Of a stretch of 64,000 bases of DNA, positions 52,427 through 64,000 are shown one piece after another. Every line of letters starts with the position of its first letter. Position 1 is the first letter of the stretch. The translations under genes were made by a program, and so were the position numbers. The notes under the pieces are model-generated. The model was not told the DNA's origin. It saw only the letters and a list, made by a program, of their open reading frames with translations, and did not search any database. The DNA comes from Strigamia acuminata (lineage: Eukaryota; Arthropoda; Chilopoda; Geophilomorpha; Linotaeniidae), in contig OX442315.1 of assembly GCA_949358305.1 (NCBI GenBank), forward strand, positions 21,912,427 through 21,976,426. Direction: 5' to 3'.

Positions 52427-55400
52427 TTATTTCACAACGTCTTCTGGTTCTGGCAAGTTCAAGATTTCCTGGCTGCTCATTAAATGTCGAACTTTGCTCC
52501 TAAAATGCGATAAAAATGTAAATTCTACTTTCTTTGATTTCATTTATCTTGAGATACTTTTCATTGTCAGTTAGTGGCAGTTTGTAAATAACTTCTGCGT
52601 ATTTCATACTTGATAAGCCAGCATCCGAAATATATCTCAAACAAGCCTAATAAACAAAAACATTCGACAAAAAATGCTGCGAATTTGAAAATCGGATCAA
52701 CGTACCATTGCTTTTTTTAAGTCGTTGACCTCTACACACATATTGAGGAAATCGCTGAGAACGTTTGCACTATAAACAAACAACATTTATGTTTAGATTA
52801 AATCAAAGGTGTCGTGAAATTTGTTTTCATTTACTTTAAATGTCCCACTATAATTGGCTCATCGTCTTGACATTGCTTCAGCACTGTCCTAAAATTATAA
52901 AATATATTAATTTTTAAAATAAAATTTTATTGAAATCGTATTACCAAGCCTTATCATATTGTTTTGAATTCATACACGCCTGCATTACATTGCTCAGCAT
53001 TTCCCCTGTCCAGCTATCAATAGAAAGATCAATTAATGATTTTTTTAAAACTAATATTGTTTATACTTTATAGTATTGCGAATTCTGTCAGCAACTTGAG
53101 AATCCAATCTTTCCTTGATGTACCACGCAATTTCGCAAAATTGTTGTTGCAACTAAAAAATAAGATAAATAATAAATTTTTTTTTCAGTTTCTCCCAATT
53201 TTGTAATCGCTCAGTACTTCTCCTTCGACCCTATTTTCACCAACAACTTTCAAAATTTTATTCAATATGGCTTCTCTTTGAAATTGATCAAATGCTATAA
53301 TGTCGGTCCATATCTCGGGTATAAATTCCCACGCAGAATTCATAATTATTGCCTGAATTATTTCAATCATCACACCTGGTTCGGGCGTGTAAACCTAAAT
53401 AAAACAATGCAAATGTGAATTAATTTCAATAAATAATTAACTATAATTAAACCCTAATACATTTGGAACATGTTTTCTATAAAAATCGAAGAAATTTGCT
53501 AACGTATCGGCAAAGCACAAACATTTAAACAAATGTTGACTGAAAAAAAAAACGTGAAAGTAAAATAAAAAATCATTCTAAAACATTCATTTCTCACTAA
53601 TATAACGATTCTCTCATCGACGTTCCAAGCAGAGCGTAATTGTTTCTGATATTTAGTAAATCATTAATTCTCAATGCAACATTTTTGTCCATGAGATGAT
53701 GATGACACTGAAAAAGAAAAATTCTTTTAAATTCAAGCACATTTAAAAAACTTACAATAAAAATGGCTCTCACCACAGTCATAGCAGTCAGAAAAAACAA
53801 AACTACAACCAAAAATAAATTTTAATGTTTTCGTTTGAATATACTAAATAATCAACATTTTACCGTCTCTGGAATCACGAATAGTAAATTCTTTGCCCTC
53901 TATCTGGTTCATAATGTCGTACAAAATAGTACTAATCGGTCCATCTATAAAAAAATATATATATATTATCCCATTACATAAACAAATCTTAATACGACTT
54001 ACTCTCTCTGCAATGCGTATGTAATAAATAATTGTAAGATGCAAGACTCGGCTCTGCAAATAAATCAATTTAACACACCTTCGTACGGCATAAAACCAAT
54101 CATACCTATTCCCAGTTGCTTCATTTCTCCAAATACTTCCAAAGAGAGTTTTTTAGAATTTCTCCATTTCGGCATCCTGCCCAACACTTCTAAAACTGAA
54201 TTGAACGTTTGAATATTTGGCTCGACACCTTCCCGATGCATATTCGTCAAAAATTCCTTTAATGATAAAAATTTACTACGATTTCTAGTACTTAATTAAA
54301 GTCGAATTATTCACTTCGCATAACTGCCACTTCATTTCTTGCGAATCTCTCAAATAATTGCATAAAGTTATCAGATAATTGTACGTCGTGACATCTATAA
54401 ACATTTGTTTTTCCCTCATTTCTTTGTACAAGCCATATGCACGGTCAACGTCGAGATGCTAAAAAAAATAAACTATTAACATAATCGTAAATTAAACTGA
54501 CAATATTTCACTTTAGCAACGCCGCGTATCATTGTGCAATATGCAACAGCCGTTTTCACTTCCATGTTGTCAAATAATTGGTCCGCTATATCTCCATCGC
54601 TAGATTTAGAATTAAAATTTTAATAATAAATACATTTAACGTGGAAAATTTAATTTTAAAATCGATTTTATTACTTCCATGTCTTCCGTTTTTCCTTTGA
54701 TGGTAGCTGAAACCATCTTTCTTCAACGTCATCGTCGTGCAAAGGATCTTGCGAATTATTAAAGCAAAATAATTCTAGTAAAGATTGCTTTAACTCCGCA
54801 CTAACTGGCAGCTTTTTCTGCTGTAAAAGCTGGTAAACTGTATTCGACTTTTGTACCCATCGTTTTTCCATACACATTTTTAAAGTTTCTTCCGTGACAT
54901 CACTTTTTTCATCAAAAGTTGGTAAGGACAAAAATGCCTTCAAAATTAACAAAAATTATTTTTAGTTGGAATAAGTTTGTTTTTTAAATCTACGAATTTT
55001 ACCTCAATTTTCGGATCAGCGTTAACAATTTCAAATAATTGGGGATTTTGATTAAAAATCCAACGAGCCGATTTTCGTCCAGATTCTTTGGCCAATGCAT
55101 ACGATCGCTTAATAATTTAAATTTTTATAATATGTAAACTAAAATGTTGCACATTATAGTGTTATCATAACTAATTTACCTTCGATATATTGCTTGCTGG
55201 AATTAATAAAGGATCATCTACATATTTGTAATGAGGTGCTGTATAGTCCTGCAAAAAAAAAATGTATTTTTAATTTGTTTTATATGCATTGAGTAACTTA
55301 CTTTTGAAACTGTACCGGCCAAAGCTTCTAAAATAGCAGTAGGACTTCTATGAATTCGTTTGGGTATTTTAATGTGCCCATTTTTTGCGATTTGATGTGT

Positions 55401-55545
55401 CGTTGTAACATTTGTTTTGGCATTTGTTGAATATCTGCGCGACAATTGAGCAATGCAAAAATTTTAAATTACATAAATACGCGTTTTACCACTTTTACCT
55501 TGCAATGTTCAAACTTGTTCGGACTAAACATCTTGGGAAAACCAT
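52427..55545 (-). CDS. PTCD3: Mitochondrial ribosome PPR protein mS39 (PTCD3)
   Basis: PTCD3/mS39 is a pentatricopeptide-repeat protein of the mitochondrial small ribosomal subunit, near the mRNA entry site. The first exon reads MVFPRCLVRTSLNIA and splices into RYSTNAKTNVTTTHQIAK, a typical mitochondrial presequence. The family block follows: HIKIPKRIHRSPTAILEALA, YTAPHYKYVDDPLLIP and KESGRKSARWIFNQNP. Middle exons carry PPR-like helices, for example NMHREGVEPNIQTFNSVLEV. The C-terminus reads SSQEILNLPEPEDVVK. About 13-15 exons with short introns are seen, and the exact middle exon joints were not all resolved. The start at 55545 is chosen because it gives the presequence and joins the next exon in frame. 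Confidence 0.88.
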
Positions 55546-55972
55546 TATGAGATTACTTAGAGAAATTAACGATGAGAGCACATGGAGTTCAGGCACGACT
55601 CCATAAAGGTGCTAATTTCAAAACTGGTCTTGTGCTGCCATCTAGTGATGCAATATGTAATTGATTTTACTTGAAGAAAAAATCAAATCTGATTCAGCTC
55701 AAATAAGAAATGTTTAATTTAACCGAGAAAAAATACAATATCAGTACAGTGGGTGTTATTTTAAACTTGAACCAAATATACAAATTACATTAAGAAATAT
55801 AAATAATCAATAAATATACAAATTTACTTTACAGAAATAAAATGAAACAGATGGCTTTCTTTGATGTTTTAAATGAGGACATAGTTTACAATGGCGATCC
55901 AAGATCTTTTTAAAATGCGCTATAAACTCCACCGTGGTTTAAATACCAAATGAAATTTCAAGTTTTAAAAAG
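55546..55972. other. Spacer between PTCD3 start and IMP-L2 end
   Basis: This holds the PTCD3 promoter and the IMP-L2 3' UTR. A CTCF-like motif lies at 55632-55647, about 90 bases upstream of the PTCD3 start codon. No gene is seen. Confidence 0.5.
55632..55647 (-). promoter_or_regulatory. CTCF-like motif upstream of PTCD3
   Basis: On the minus strand CACTAGATGGCAGCAC fits the vertebrate and fly CTCF core (CACTAGRKGGCR) closely. The call is by motif only. Confidence 0.4.
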
Positions 55973-57335
55973 CTAATCATCATCATCTTCGTTCTGAAAT
56001 TTCATTAAAAAAAATTAATTGAAAAATTAAAATAATTTTTATGCAATTCAATACTTTGACTGGATAGAGAAAAGTTTCTGCCGAGTCTTTGTCAACGGTG
56101 TTTTCTGCTTCGCATGTATACTCTCCCATATCATTCCAATCAATACGCCGAACCAATAAATCTCCATTTTGTTGAATCTTTTAAAAAATAGCAATAAAAT
56201 ATAAGTGAGTTTTGATCATTTAACTTGATAATTAAAATATTTTTTACATGATATTTTGCGTTGTTAACGACACGCTCGTTGTTTGCTCGCCAAGTTATTT
56301 CAGGAGCTGGTTTCCCCAGAGTTCGACAGAAAAGTATGACATCATTACCCATATTTTCCAGCATGTTACCACTCCACATTGTGATTCTCGCAGGAGTATC
56401 TAAAAATATTCATATGTTTATGGAATTTTCATCAAAACAAATATTTTAGAAATAAAAAAATTACAATCACAACACAGAAGTAAAGGTCAAAACTTAAGAG
56501 TTAATTGCAAAACATGTATTTATACCTATTGATTTTTTGGTCGAAACGCACAAGGAATTAAGTTGAGTTGGATTATCACCTGAAATAGAAATAATTATTT
56601 GAATTTTACGTAATTTATTTTTAAAAAAATAATTAAAATATTAATTTTACTTACGTTTAACAACTACTCTGCACTTAGCAGTCTCCCTTTGATAAGGGGT
56701 TTCCGCCACACACGTATAGTCTGCTTCATCTTGTGGTCCAAAACAATCTAAAAAGAGCTTGGATTTTGTGGATCCGATTCCTAAAATTGGCGTGTACACT
56801 TCAGAAATTGCGTTTTCTTCATTGTGCACATTCTGAAATAAAATAACACGTTAAACTAAATTCCACTGTATTTTTTATTGTTTTTTTATTGTAAAAATAT
56901 ATTCACTGTTGCAATTGTCCGTCCATTCTTAAGCCAATGAATAGTTGGAGGTGGGCTTCCGCCAGCTTCACATTCTAGCACCCGATTGTCATGCAAATCA
57001 ACTGCTAATTGGCTGGGAGGTTTTATCTTCATAAATAAGTAATGCGGATTCGGTTCTTGGCTAATACGGCCGTTAATGGCTATAAATAAATCCAAGTTCA
57101 ACTTTAAAAAAAGAAAAGAAAATATTAAATTTAACAAACTTACTATTAGAGCGCAAATTTCTTGAAAAACGTCCGCCGTGTAGATTTAGCTAAAAAAAAT
57201 TAAACGTTTTTACATCAATAAATTGTAAAACATGTTAAAATGTTAATAAGAACTCACTAAGCTTGAAATAGAAGCAGTCCTGCTCAGCGCGATCAAACTA
57301 AAGATTAAAAGAAGTAATTTGAAAGCGCTATTCAT
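55973..57335 (-). CDS. ImpL2: IMP-L2-like secreted immunoglobulin-domain protein
   Basis: This two-Ig-domain secreted protein resembles neural/ectodermal development factor IMP-L2, which binds insulin-like peptides in flies and lowers insulin signalling. It starts MNSAFKLLLLIFSLIALSRT, a signal peptide. Ig domain 1 has VLECEAGGSPPPTIHWLKNG and QDEADYTCVAETPYQRETAK; Ig domain 2 has VILFCRTLGKPAPEITWRAN and DWNDMGEYTCEAENT. Both have the Cys-Trp-Cys pattern. A short linker with LCVSTKKSIDTPARITMW joins them. The protein ends in an acidic run, NEDDDD. It fits the roughly 260-residue family size. A more general Ig-superfamily protein (for example hemolin-like) is possible, but the two-domain plan with this linker favours IMP-L2. 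Confidence 0.85.
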
Positions 57336-59886
57336 CTTCAAAAGGCAAAAAAGTTGGCTTTCCTGCAAATAAAACGTGAATTGTAAACAAGCCAAACAGG
57401 AGTTGCTTTGGGTCTTTTGTGACCAAGTATATCGATTCCCACTTAAGATATATGTTACACGACATTGTAATGTAACAAAGAAGAGTTTTTATGAATGGCC
57501 TTAAAAACCCATTACAGTACATGAAAACCATTTACCATTAACTCTACTGGGAAATTCTACACCCGAACAAAAGAAAAAAATAATCTCAATTTTTTTTTAT
57601 TAAAAACGAACTGGTTATGATCGGTTCCTAGATTTATTCAAGTGGCACCAAACTAAAATTATACACTCCAGACAGTTATTACAACATGTTTTATCGCACT
57701 TGCCACCTGATAACCGCAAAGTTTCATCCAACAACATTTTCTTAATAAAATACTTGAATTTTTATTTATATTTTTTATATTTGTAACTAAGTAATAAGTT
57801 ATTTTTAGTTTTTCTAAGTGCTTCACTAAGTTTGACGAACTAAATGAATAAATAATACAGTTTTACAGAAATGATTCTTTATCGCCAAGTTAAATTGTGA
57901 CCGATATCGTGCGATATGAAAATTATTTAAATTTTTTAAACTTTTTTTTTCTTTTAGTAATTTTTCTTTTAAAAGATGATACCTATAGCAGTTTTACATA
58001 TCGATACGTAAAGTAATAATAATAATAATAAATATAAATATAAATGCAAATTAAGTACGGTGAATTTCAGAGAATCAACTCTATCCAGATAAACTGGAAA
58101 TCAAAGTTCGAAAAATGATGTAATATATTTTTTTTTACCAGTTCTAGGTCAATGCCAACTTTGCTTACCTTAATAAGTTATAACAATAATAAATAAAATT
58201 GTAAAAGTGGCAAACACTTACGGTTATACTTACAGAAATTAAAGTTAATCAGGTTGCTTCTATGCATAAAATCACCGCAGGTCGGGTTGCAGTGAACAGT
58301 TGTAGACTTGTGAGGCTAGATGCTCACCAACACCGTTTTTTGGCTGCTCGTAACTTGCATCACGTGGGCCAACAAGACTCGCGCGCCTGTGACGTCAATG
58401 ATGTGTTTAGCTAAAGAGCTCCGCCTCTAAATCCAGTGATGCGAACAGAACAAATAATAAAATGTAGTAAAATACACCGAATTTAAGCTCACACATGAAA
58501 CGTGAGAGAAATTCCAATTTATCTTAATAACAAAAACTTCAAACCGAAATAAACAAACTAATTTTAATCCAAGTTTATTAACTAGCTTTAAAACTAGTCT
58601 ATTAATCAAATTAATTAATTCAGTTTTGACATTAATTTATTCCATCAATCATCTTTGCGTAAGTTTTAATTGCTTTTTTTGTCTCTTCTTAATTACACAA
58701 TTAAAAGATTATTTTTAAAAAAAATTCGGCGACGTAAAAATCGTGCAAATGAGTTTTTGCCTTCAAAATGTTCATAAATTTTAATTTAATCCTGTAATCT
58801 TTATGATAATAATAATAATTATAAAAAACTATCATCAGTTATTATCAACAGCCGCATCAATTATGGATTAACTGTGTCAACCTAGGCCCTAAACTACAAA
58901 GTCCTTGCCCTTGCTCTCTCCACATAAGTCACGTTCACAGACCCATAGCAACCAACGTCTTTTTCTTCGTCCAATCGGCTTTTTGCAATACCCCTTCGTT
59001 CTTGGCAGAAAGGAAATGAACAAGTTGACCTTGACCTCGGTTTACCCTCTTGAGTTTGAGGGTTATTGCTAAGCAGAATTATGATGTAACTTTTTCCTCG
59101 AAGTTTACTACAAGTTACCCAGATTTTTCCCTCAGAAAACTTTATGCGAGCTTCGCTACTCAGCAATCTGAAGTTGTTTAGTTTGAATTTAAAAAAAAAA
59201 TTTTCAACAAAATTTATTTATATGTTCTTGTAAAATCGAGAGCATTTTTCAACATAAAAATATTTATGAGTTTGATGTATGCAAAATTATTGACCCAAGA
59301 GAAATTTAAATTTGTTTGAAATGCAAGAATTTAAAAAAATAAAAATAAAAATATAAACAATCAATATTGTTGAGGTGTAATAGAGACGAATTAGCGTATT
59401 GAAAAAAAGATTACAAATTTTTATTTCAAGATTTTCATATTTTGGCAGCAGTTTCTAGCAAGAACAAACGGTACAGAGAAAATGCAGCAAAAAATAATAG
59501 GCTACAAAATAGTACTTTGCTTATAAATAAACATTCCCTGTAGATATAAAAAAGTTATTTAACTAACAGTTTCGAGAATTGTCTTTTTACATTACATATA
59601 TAAAATTTCAATTTTAATATTATTATTGACATAGAATGCATTAGAAAAATTACCGGATAAACAAGTTTCCATTTCCAAAAGATTAAATAAATATATAATT
59701 TGACAACTTTTACCGTTGGATTAACATTTTAGTAAATTTCATCTAGAAATGTTGTCACGATATCATTATTTTTTTTTCTTCAAAAATGACTTAATAAGCA
59801 AGTACAAAAGAAATGATTTCAAACACAAAAAAAAATATAAAATAATTAAATCGAATAGAAAACCTCATCACATTCGTTTATTTACT
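57336..59886. other. IMP-L2 upstream region and WDR1 3' region
   Basis: On the minus strand, strong donor-like sites near 58210-58240 suggest a 5' UTR exon for IMP-L2 at about 58235-58330. A perfect CRE lies at 58390-58397 and an E-box ATCACGTGGG near 58361. A (TAA)n microsatellite lies at about 58013-58045. No other gene was recognised; the right part, near 59160-59886, is probably the WDR1 3' UTR. Confidence 0.5.
58390..58397. promoter_or_regulatory. Perfect CRE upstream of IMP-L2
   Basis: TGACGTCA lies next to the presumed 5' UTR exon of IMP-L2, with an E-box about 30 bases away. A link to CREB/ATF control of an insulin-binding protein is inference. Confidence 0.45.
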
Positions 59887-62800
59887 TTACGACTTGGTAA
59901 AAGATACTTCCCAAATTTTTATATTGCAATCTTGACCTACAGATGCCACAGTGGAATTATCCAGCCATTCAACACGCGTGATTTGTGATTGGGGATGAGC
60001 GTCTTAAAATTTTAAAATATTAAAATATTTAAAACTCCAATAATAAATCGATTTTAACTTACTTTTGATTATGATATGCTTAATAGGATTATTCATACTC
60101 CACACTATCACATTGCAATCGAGGCTACCACTGGCAACCATAGTTGAATCCGGAGACCAAGCAACACTGTTTACGCGTGCTGTATGAAATCCCCATTCCT
60201 GATTATGCGCTTTCTACAAAAAAAAGAGTTAGTTTACCAAAAACAACTTATAAAATTCAATATCTAAAGGATACAATTTTATTTCTTTAAGATTGGTATT
60301 TGCATTGCTCATTTAGTTATGATACTCTTACCTCATATCCTGGAAGACGATACACAATCACTTTCCTGTTGGTATCACATGAGGCTAAATATTGTCCATC
60401 GGGAGAATATTTAACATCGTTAACCCCTCCCACATGATTGAGCGAGATCTTGTGGCTGAGATTGTGTCCATTTAACTTGTAAATGTGCACCTTGTTATCC
60501 TAAGGAAAGAACGAGAGAAGTGTCAACAATAAGCGGATGTTATTAAATGGTTATTTGCCTAATTTGGATTTCATTACTCAAAACATGCTTTCAAGACAAA
60601 ATTTGATCATTTTTATGTTATTTTATGTTATTAACGCCTATATAAAACGTTATTGGCTGCCTTTACACACAAAAAAATCGTCGAGACTTAAAATAATGCA
60701 TCATTTCTGGTCTAAATAGCGCTCCGTGTTATGACTAAGAAAACACACTTTCATAGACGCGAGACTATATAATGTATATATAGACATATAGCGTACATGC
60801 TTTAACTTTTTTTTCGTTCATCTGTGATATGTGCACGTACTTGTAAATCGTGATGTTAATTAATACAATTAATTTCACATCCTGTTTTTAAAATATTTTT
60901 TTATGTATATCTTATGCATATATTTAATCATGCGACTGTTTATGTCTACGTGTTATATCTATCACACACTAGAAAACCACACGTTGAAGAAAAAACTGTT
61001 ATTATGTATATGTAACTAAAACTCTTGTTAAAAGTCACTCAGCAAGCTGCTTACTGATAACAGCTCGAAGATTTACCTGGGTAACCTGTAAAAGGATTTC
61101 ATTTATTTTTCACAGCACTTAATAAATTGTTTGTCAACAACTGGCTACTATAATAAACACATGTGTTGAAGTGTACTGACCAGCCCACCGCCTGTTGCAA
61201 CGTCCATCTCCTTTGGATTGATGGAAACGCAAGTGGCTTCATAATCAACTGGAAGAGTAGACTTTTTCTGGCCGTCTTGAATTACCGTTAACTGGAAAAA
61301 AAAATTAAAATTCATAGTTTGAAAGTCATCATCATTGATCAAAAAAGATGATTAATTAATCCACCGCTGAAAAAATCCTCTGCTCAATTAATGATTTCGC
61401 TAATTAGTGTCAAATTCTCATTTTGGTTCCCAGTTTTTACAACAAACATTTTTTTTAAATACCCGGTGTAATTAAATATGCTAAACCACATTCGATAATC
61501 TTTAATTAAACAAAAACACGCATGAATTTAATTGGTTCGTCACCACCATTCGAGACAAAGTTGTGATTAGATTGTTTTCTTTCATATAATCATTTTTATG
61601 GAATATCTGTTGTAATCAAAAGCTAAAATTGAAAAATCGATGCTTTCAAGGAAAAATATTAAATATCGTAATCTTTTCTTAAAAGAACATTAGTGTACTA
61701 AAAATTTCCTTTATGTACCTCTTTAATACCTGCAACGACTAGCAAAGATTCATCAAAAGTATGAATTCCACGCGGTTGCGACTGCATCTTAGCTTCCCAT
61801 GTACTAAAAAAAAAAAATAAAAAAATAAAAAAAAAAAAAATAAAACAAATTCAATTTAAATACTGAACGAAAGAAACGAGAGAAGTCACGCTAGTCGCTT
61901 GCAATTCAACACTTCTAAAATTACAGGAGTCGAATTAAACAAAGTTCTGAAGCAAGGCGACTGAAAAACAATTTATTTAGAATTCTAATTAGGATTAAGT
62001 AAAGTGGGAACTCGAGTTTCCAGTGAAATTTCCCTCTCAAGAGGGCCCCTTCCGTTGCATCAAGTGCTAATAATAGACTACTATTCACCGCACAAAAAAC
62101 AGCAATAATAAAAAAACACATGTTTATTAATTAGGTGGATTTGCATCAAACAAGGTCAGAGATTATTAGGTTTCACGTTGAGAGCTCATCATTCCTGAAA
62201 TTATTTTTAGCAGGGTCATTATCACGCGTGATGAGAAACAATTTCGACCACTATTTGTTTATCATTTTTGGGAAATAAAAATACTTACGTGAATGTTTTA
62301 GTGGTAGAACTAACACTCTTTGCTACATCGTCCATTCCACAGGTATACAGTGAAGCACCATCCACAGCCATGTCTTGAACTTGGTTGGTATGTCCTTGGC
62401 CGGAAACACGGTCGCAATCCCCCGATGCAACATCCCAATAAGTGATAAAACCGTCGTGGCTTCCAGTGTATATTGTATTTTTGTCAGGAGTGGCAACAAG
62501 GGCTGTTATCGATTTGTTGTGACCCTAAAATCGAGTTATCCAAACAATAATCGTCTTGTTACGAACATTTTTTTCATAAATACGTCCATTTTTTTAATTT
62601 TTTAAAGTTAATTTGGTCATTGTATGCATCCCACATGAATTTTACATCAAACCGAGTGTTTTTCCATTAATTTAACATGCATTTCTTTCATTGCTCCCAA
62701 ACAATGTGGCTCAAACTGTCCAAAAAGTTATTTCAGTCTTAAAAAAACAAACTTACTCACCCCTTAAAGTTCTACTAAATACAAAAACTAGATAAAACAA

Positions 62801-64000
62801 AAAGATTTCTGCATTTCCTTGAATAAATTTGTTGAAACTTTATAAATTGCAACCACCTTACATCAAACAACCTTTACAGAGTTTGTATTTTCAAACTGAT
62901 TTCAAAGAACTACTCTTCATATAAGAAACCTACCTAAAAACCAGAAATAGCAATCACCATAGCAACACAAGATTGGCTTTTGATTGGCTTAATGACCACA
63001 TCTTAGCAGCCAAGACAAAATACAAATACAAATGCCAGAGTGAAAGATGTAATATTTAAATCAAAACTAAATTTAAGGCTTGCTCTTTAATCAATACAAA
63101 ACAACAACTATTTCTATTCACACGAGAATTATATGATGTAACACCATGAGGTTGAAGCTCCACTTTGAACTGCTTTGCTCGTGTCATCATAATTATGCAA
63201 AGAAATGCTAATTCCACGATACAAATGACCCCACACCGACCCAAGATTAAATACAATCTTCAAATACATAATTAAATTGTTTACACGAGCGGAAAGAAAG
63301 TTCACACAAATTCTAGCGTTATTTGTTAATTGTTATTATAAAGTACCACGCAATAATTATAGAACAGATGATTGCGAGACACAAACACCACTAAAAAGCA
63401 AAACTATTTCCAGCTTTCATAAACTTTGATATTGCGCAGTTTTTGATCCCGAACGAGAAACAACACTTAAGAAAATTTACATATTCTTAAATTATTCTAT
63501 TTTTAAAACACCATCGAACGTTTTGAGTTCAAATTTGCATAATAGACCCACTTTATTTTAATAAATAAAAGCTTTATAATGCGGGTATTATAATTCGGTT
63601 AAAAGTTCCATCGGGTTATTAGTGTTACGAAATTATATTAAGTAAATGTCAATGCAGAAAAAAATAAATAAAAAAAATTAAAAAACTTACCTTAATAATT
63701 CTTAAAGGTTTCTTCGGATTATTTGGATCCAAATAGTTGATAAAGCCTGACAAGGAAACTGAGAGCATATACTGGCCCTGCCATAAACAACTGACTTGCT
63801 GATTATCGATTTCGTTGCCCATTGCAAATTCCCTTTGGAAAAAATAAATAAATAAATAAATAAATAAATAAATTTTAATTTTAACACAAAATTAATCTTT
63901 CATACGGTAAATATCACAAGTTTAATTTGATTCTTACGTTACAACACTCGTGGTTGCTACGTCCCAAAGTTTACACGTTTTGTCACCAGAGGCCGTTAGC
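59887..64000 (-). CDS. WDR1: WD repeat protein 1 / actin-interacting protein 1, partial
   Basis: AIP1/WDR1 (fly flare, worm UNC-78) is a double beta-propeller that helps cofilin sever and disassemble actin filaments. The window holds the C-terminal half; the N-terminus lies beyond the right edge. WD40 blades visible in order are [131 protein letters not shown] and [19 protein letters not shown]. The stop is TAA at 59887-59889. Introns include one of about 1.1 kb at 62525-63690 with nothing recognised inside. A 9-base microexon is possible at 61077-61085. Confidence 0.95.
63838..63872. repeat. (AAAT)n microsatellite in a WDR1 intron
   Basis: About eight AATA units run in a WDR1 intron next to the exon encoding [12 protein letters not shown]. 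Confidence 0.9.

Noticed and set aside
58894-59166. Minus-strand open frame of 90 codons
   Set aside because: The composition is irregular, there is no family likeness and no supporting splice sites.

Overview
The window is nuclear DNA from an arthropod. Most genes are split into short exons by introns of about 55-110 bp with GT-AG borders. The DNA is visibly A+T-rich, with many A/T tracts and microsatellites. The gene set includes an IMP-L2-type secreted immunoglobulin protein, a lodestar-type TTF2, a secreted ferritin with an iron-responsive element, an arthropod-like CtBP and a mir-252 hairpin. The compact genes and short introns suggest a small-genome arthropod such as a crustacean or springtail, but I cannot name the species. 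I see no prokaryotic or viral genes, no recognisable transposon and no CRISPR array.

Layout, left to right. 0.6-4.0 kb (+): TTF2/lodestar SNF2 ATPase. 4.4-8.6 kb (-): LST2/ZFYVE28 FYVE protein, with a promoter carrying two perfect CRE sites. 9.4-11.2 kb (+): secreted ferritin heavy chain with a textbook IRE in the 5' leader. 11.6-15.9 kb (+): two tandem PUS1-type tRNA pseudouridine synthase genes. 16.1-22.9 kb (-): CtBP corepressor with a 3' UTR of about 4 kb, a separated first coding exon and distal 5' UTR exons reaching 28.2 kb. 28.9-30.7 kb (+): MAEA, the CTLH E3 ligase subunit. 31.2-32.5 kb (+): a PCED1-like PC-esterase. 32.7-38.0 kb (-): dynactin p150/Glued. 38.6-41.9 kb (+): VPS51. 42-47 kb: a gene-poor stretch holding the mir-252 precursor (-). 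47.4-48.3 kb (+): SNRNP27. 48.4-51.6 kb (-): delta-1-pyrroline-5-carboxylate synthase. 52.4-55.5 kb (-): PTCD3/mS39. 56.0-57.3 kb (-): IMP-L2. 59.9-64.0 kb (-): WDR1/AIP1, cut by the right edge.

These are unrelated housekeeping and signalling genes, not a pathway cluster. Several pairs are closely packed: SNRNP27 and P5CS end tail to tail about 130 bp apart, PCED1 and dynactin tail to tail about 230 bp apart, and dynactin and VPS51 start head to head about 635 bp apart.

The points most worth a second look are the PUS1 tandem pair, in which the homologous last intron is U12-type in one copy and decayed in the other; a second U12-type intron in MAEA; the mir-252 hairpin with a changed mature base; the alternative 5' ends of CtBP; and stop-free in-frame introns in PCED1 and P5CS. 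No new multi-gene system was found. All calls come from reading the sequence and from remembered family features; no database was searched.
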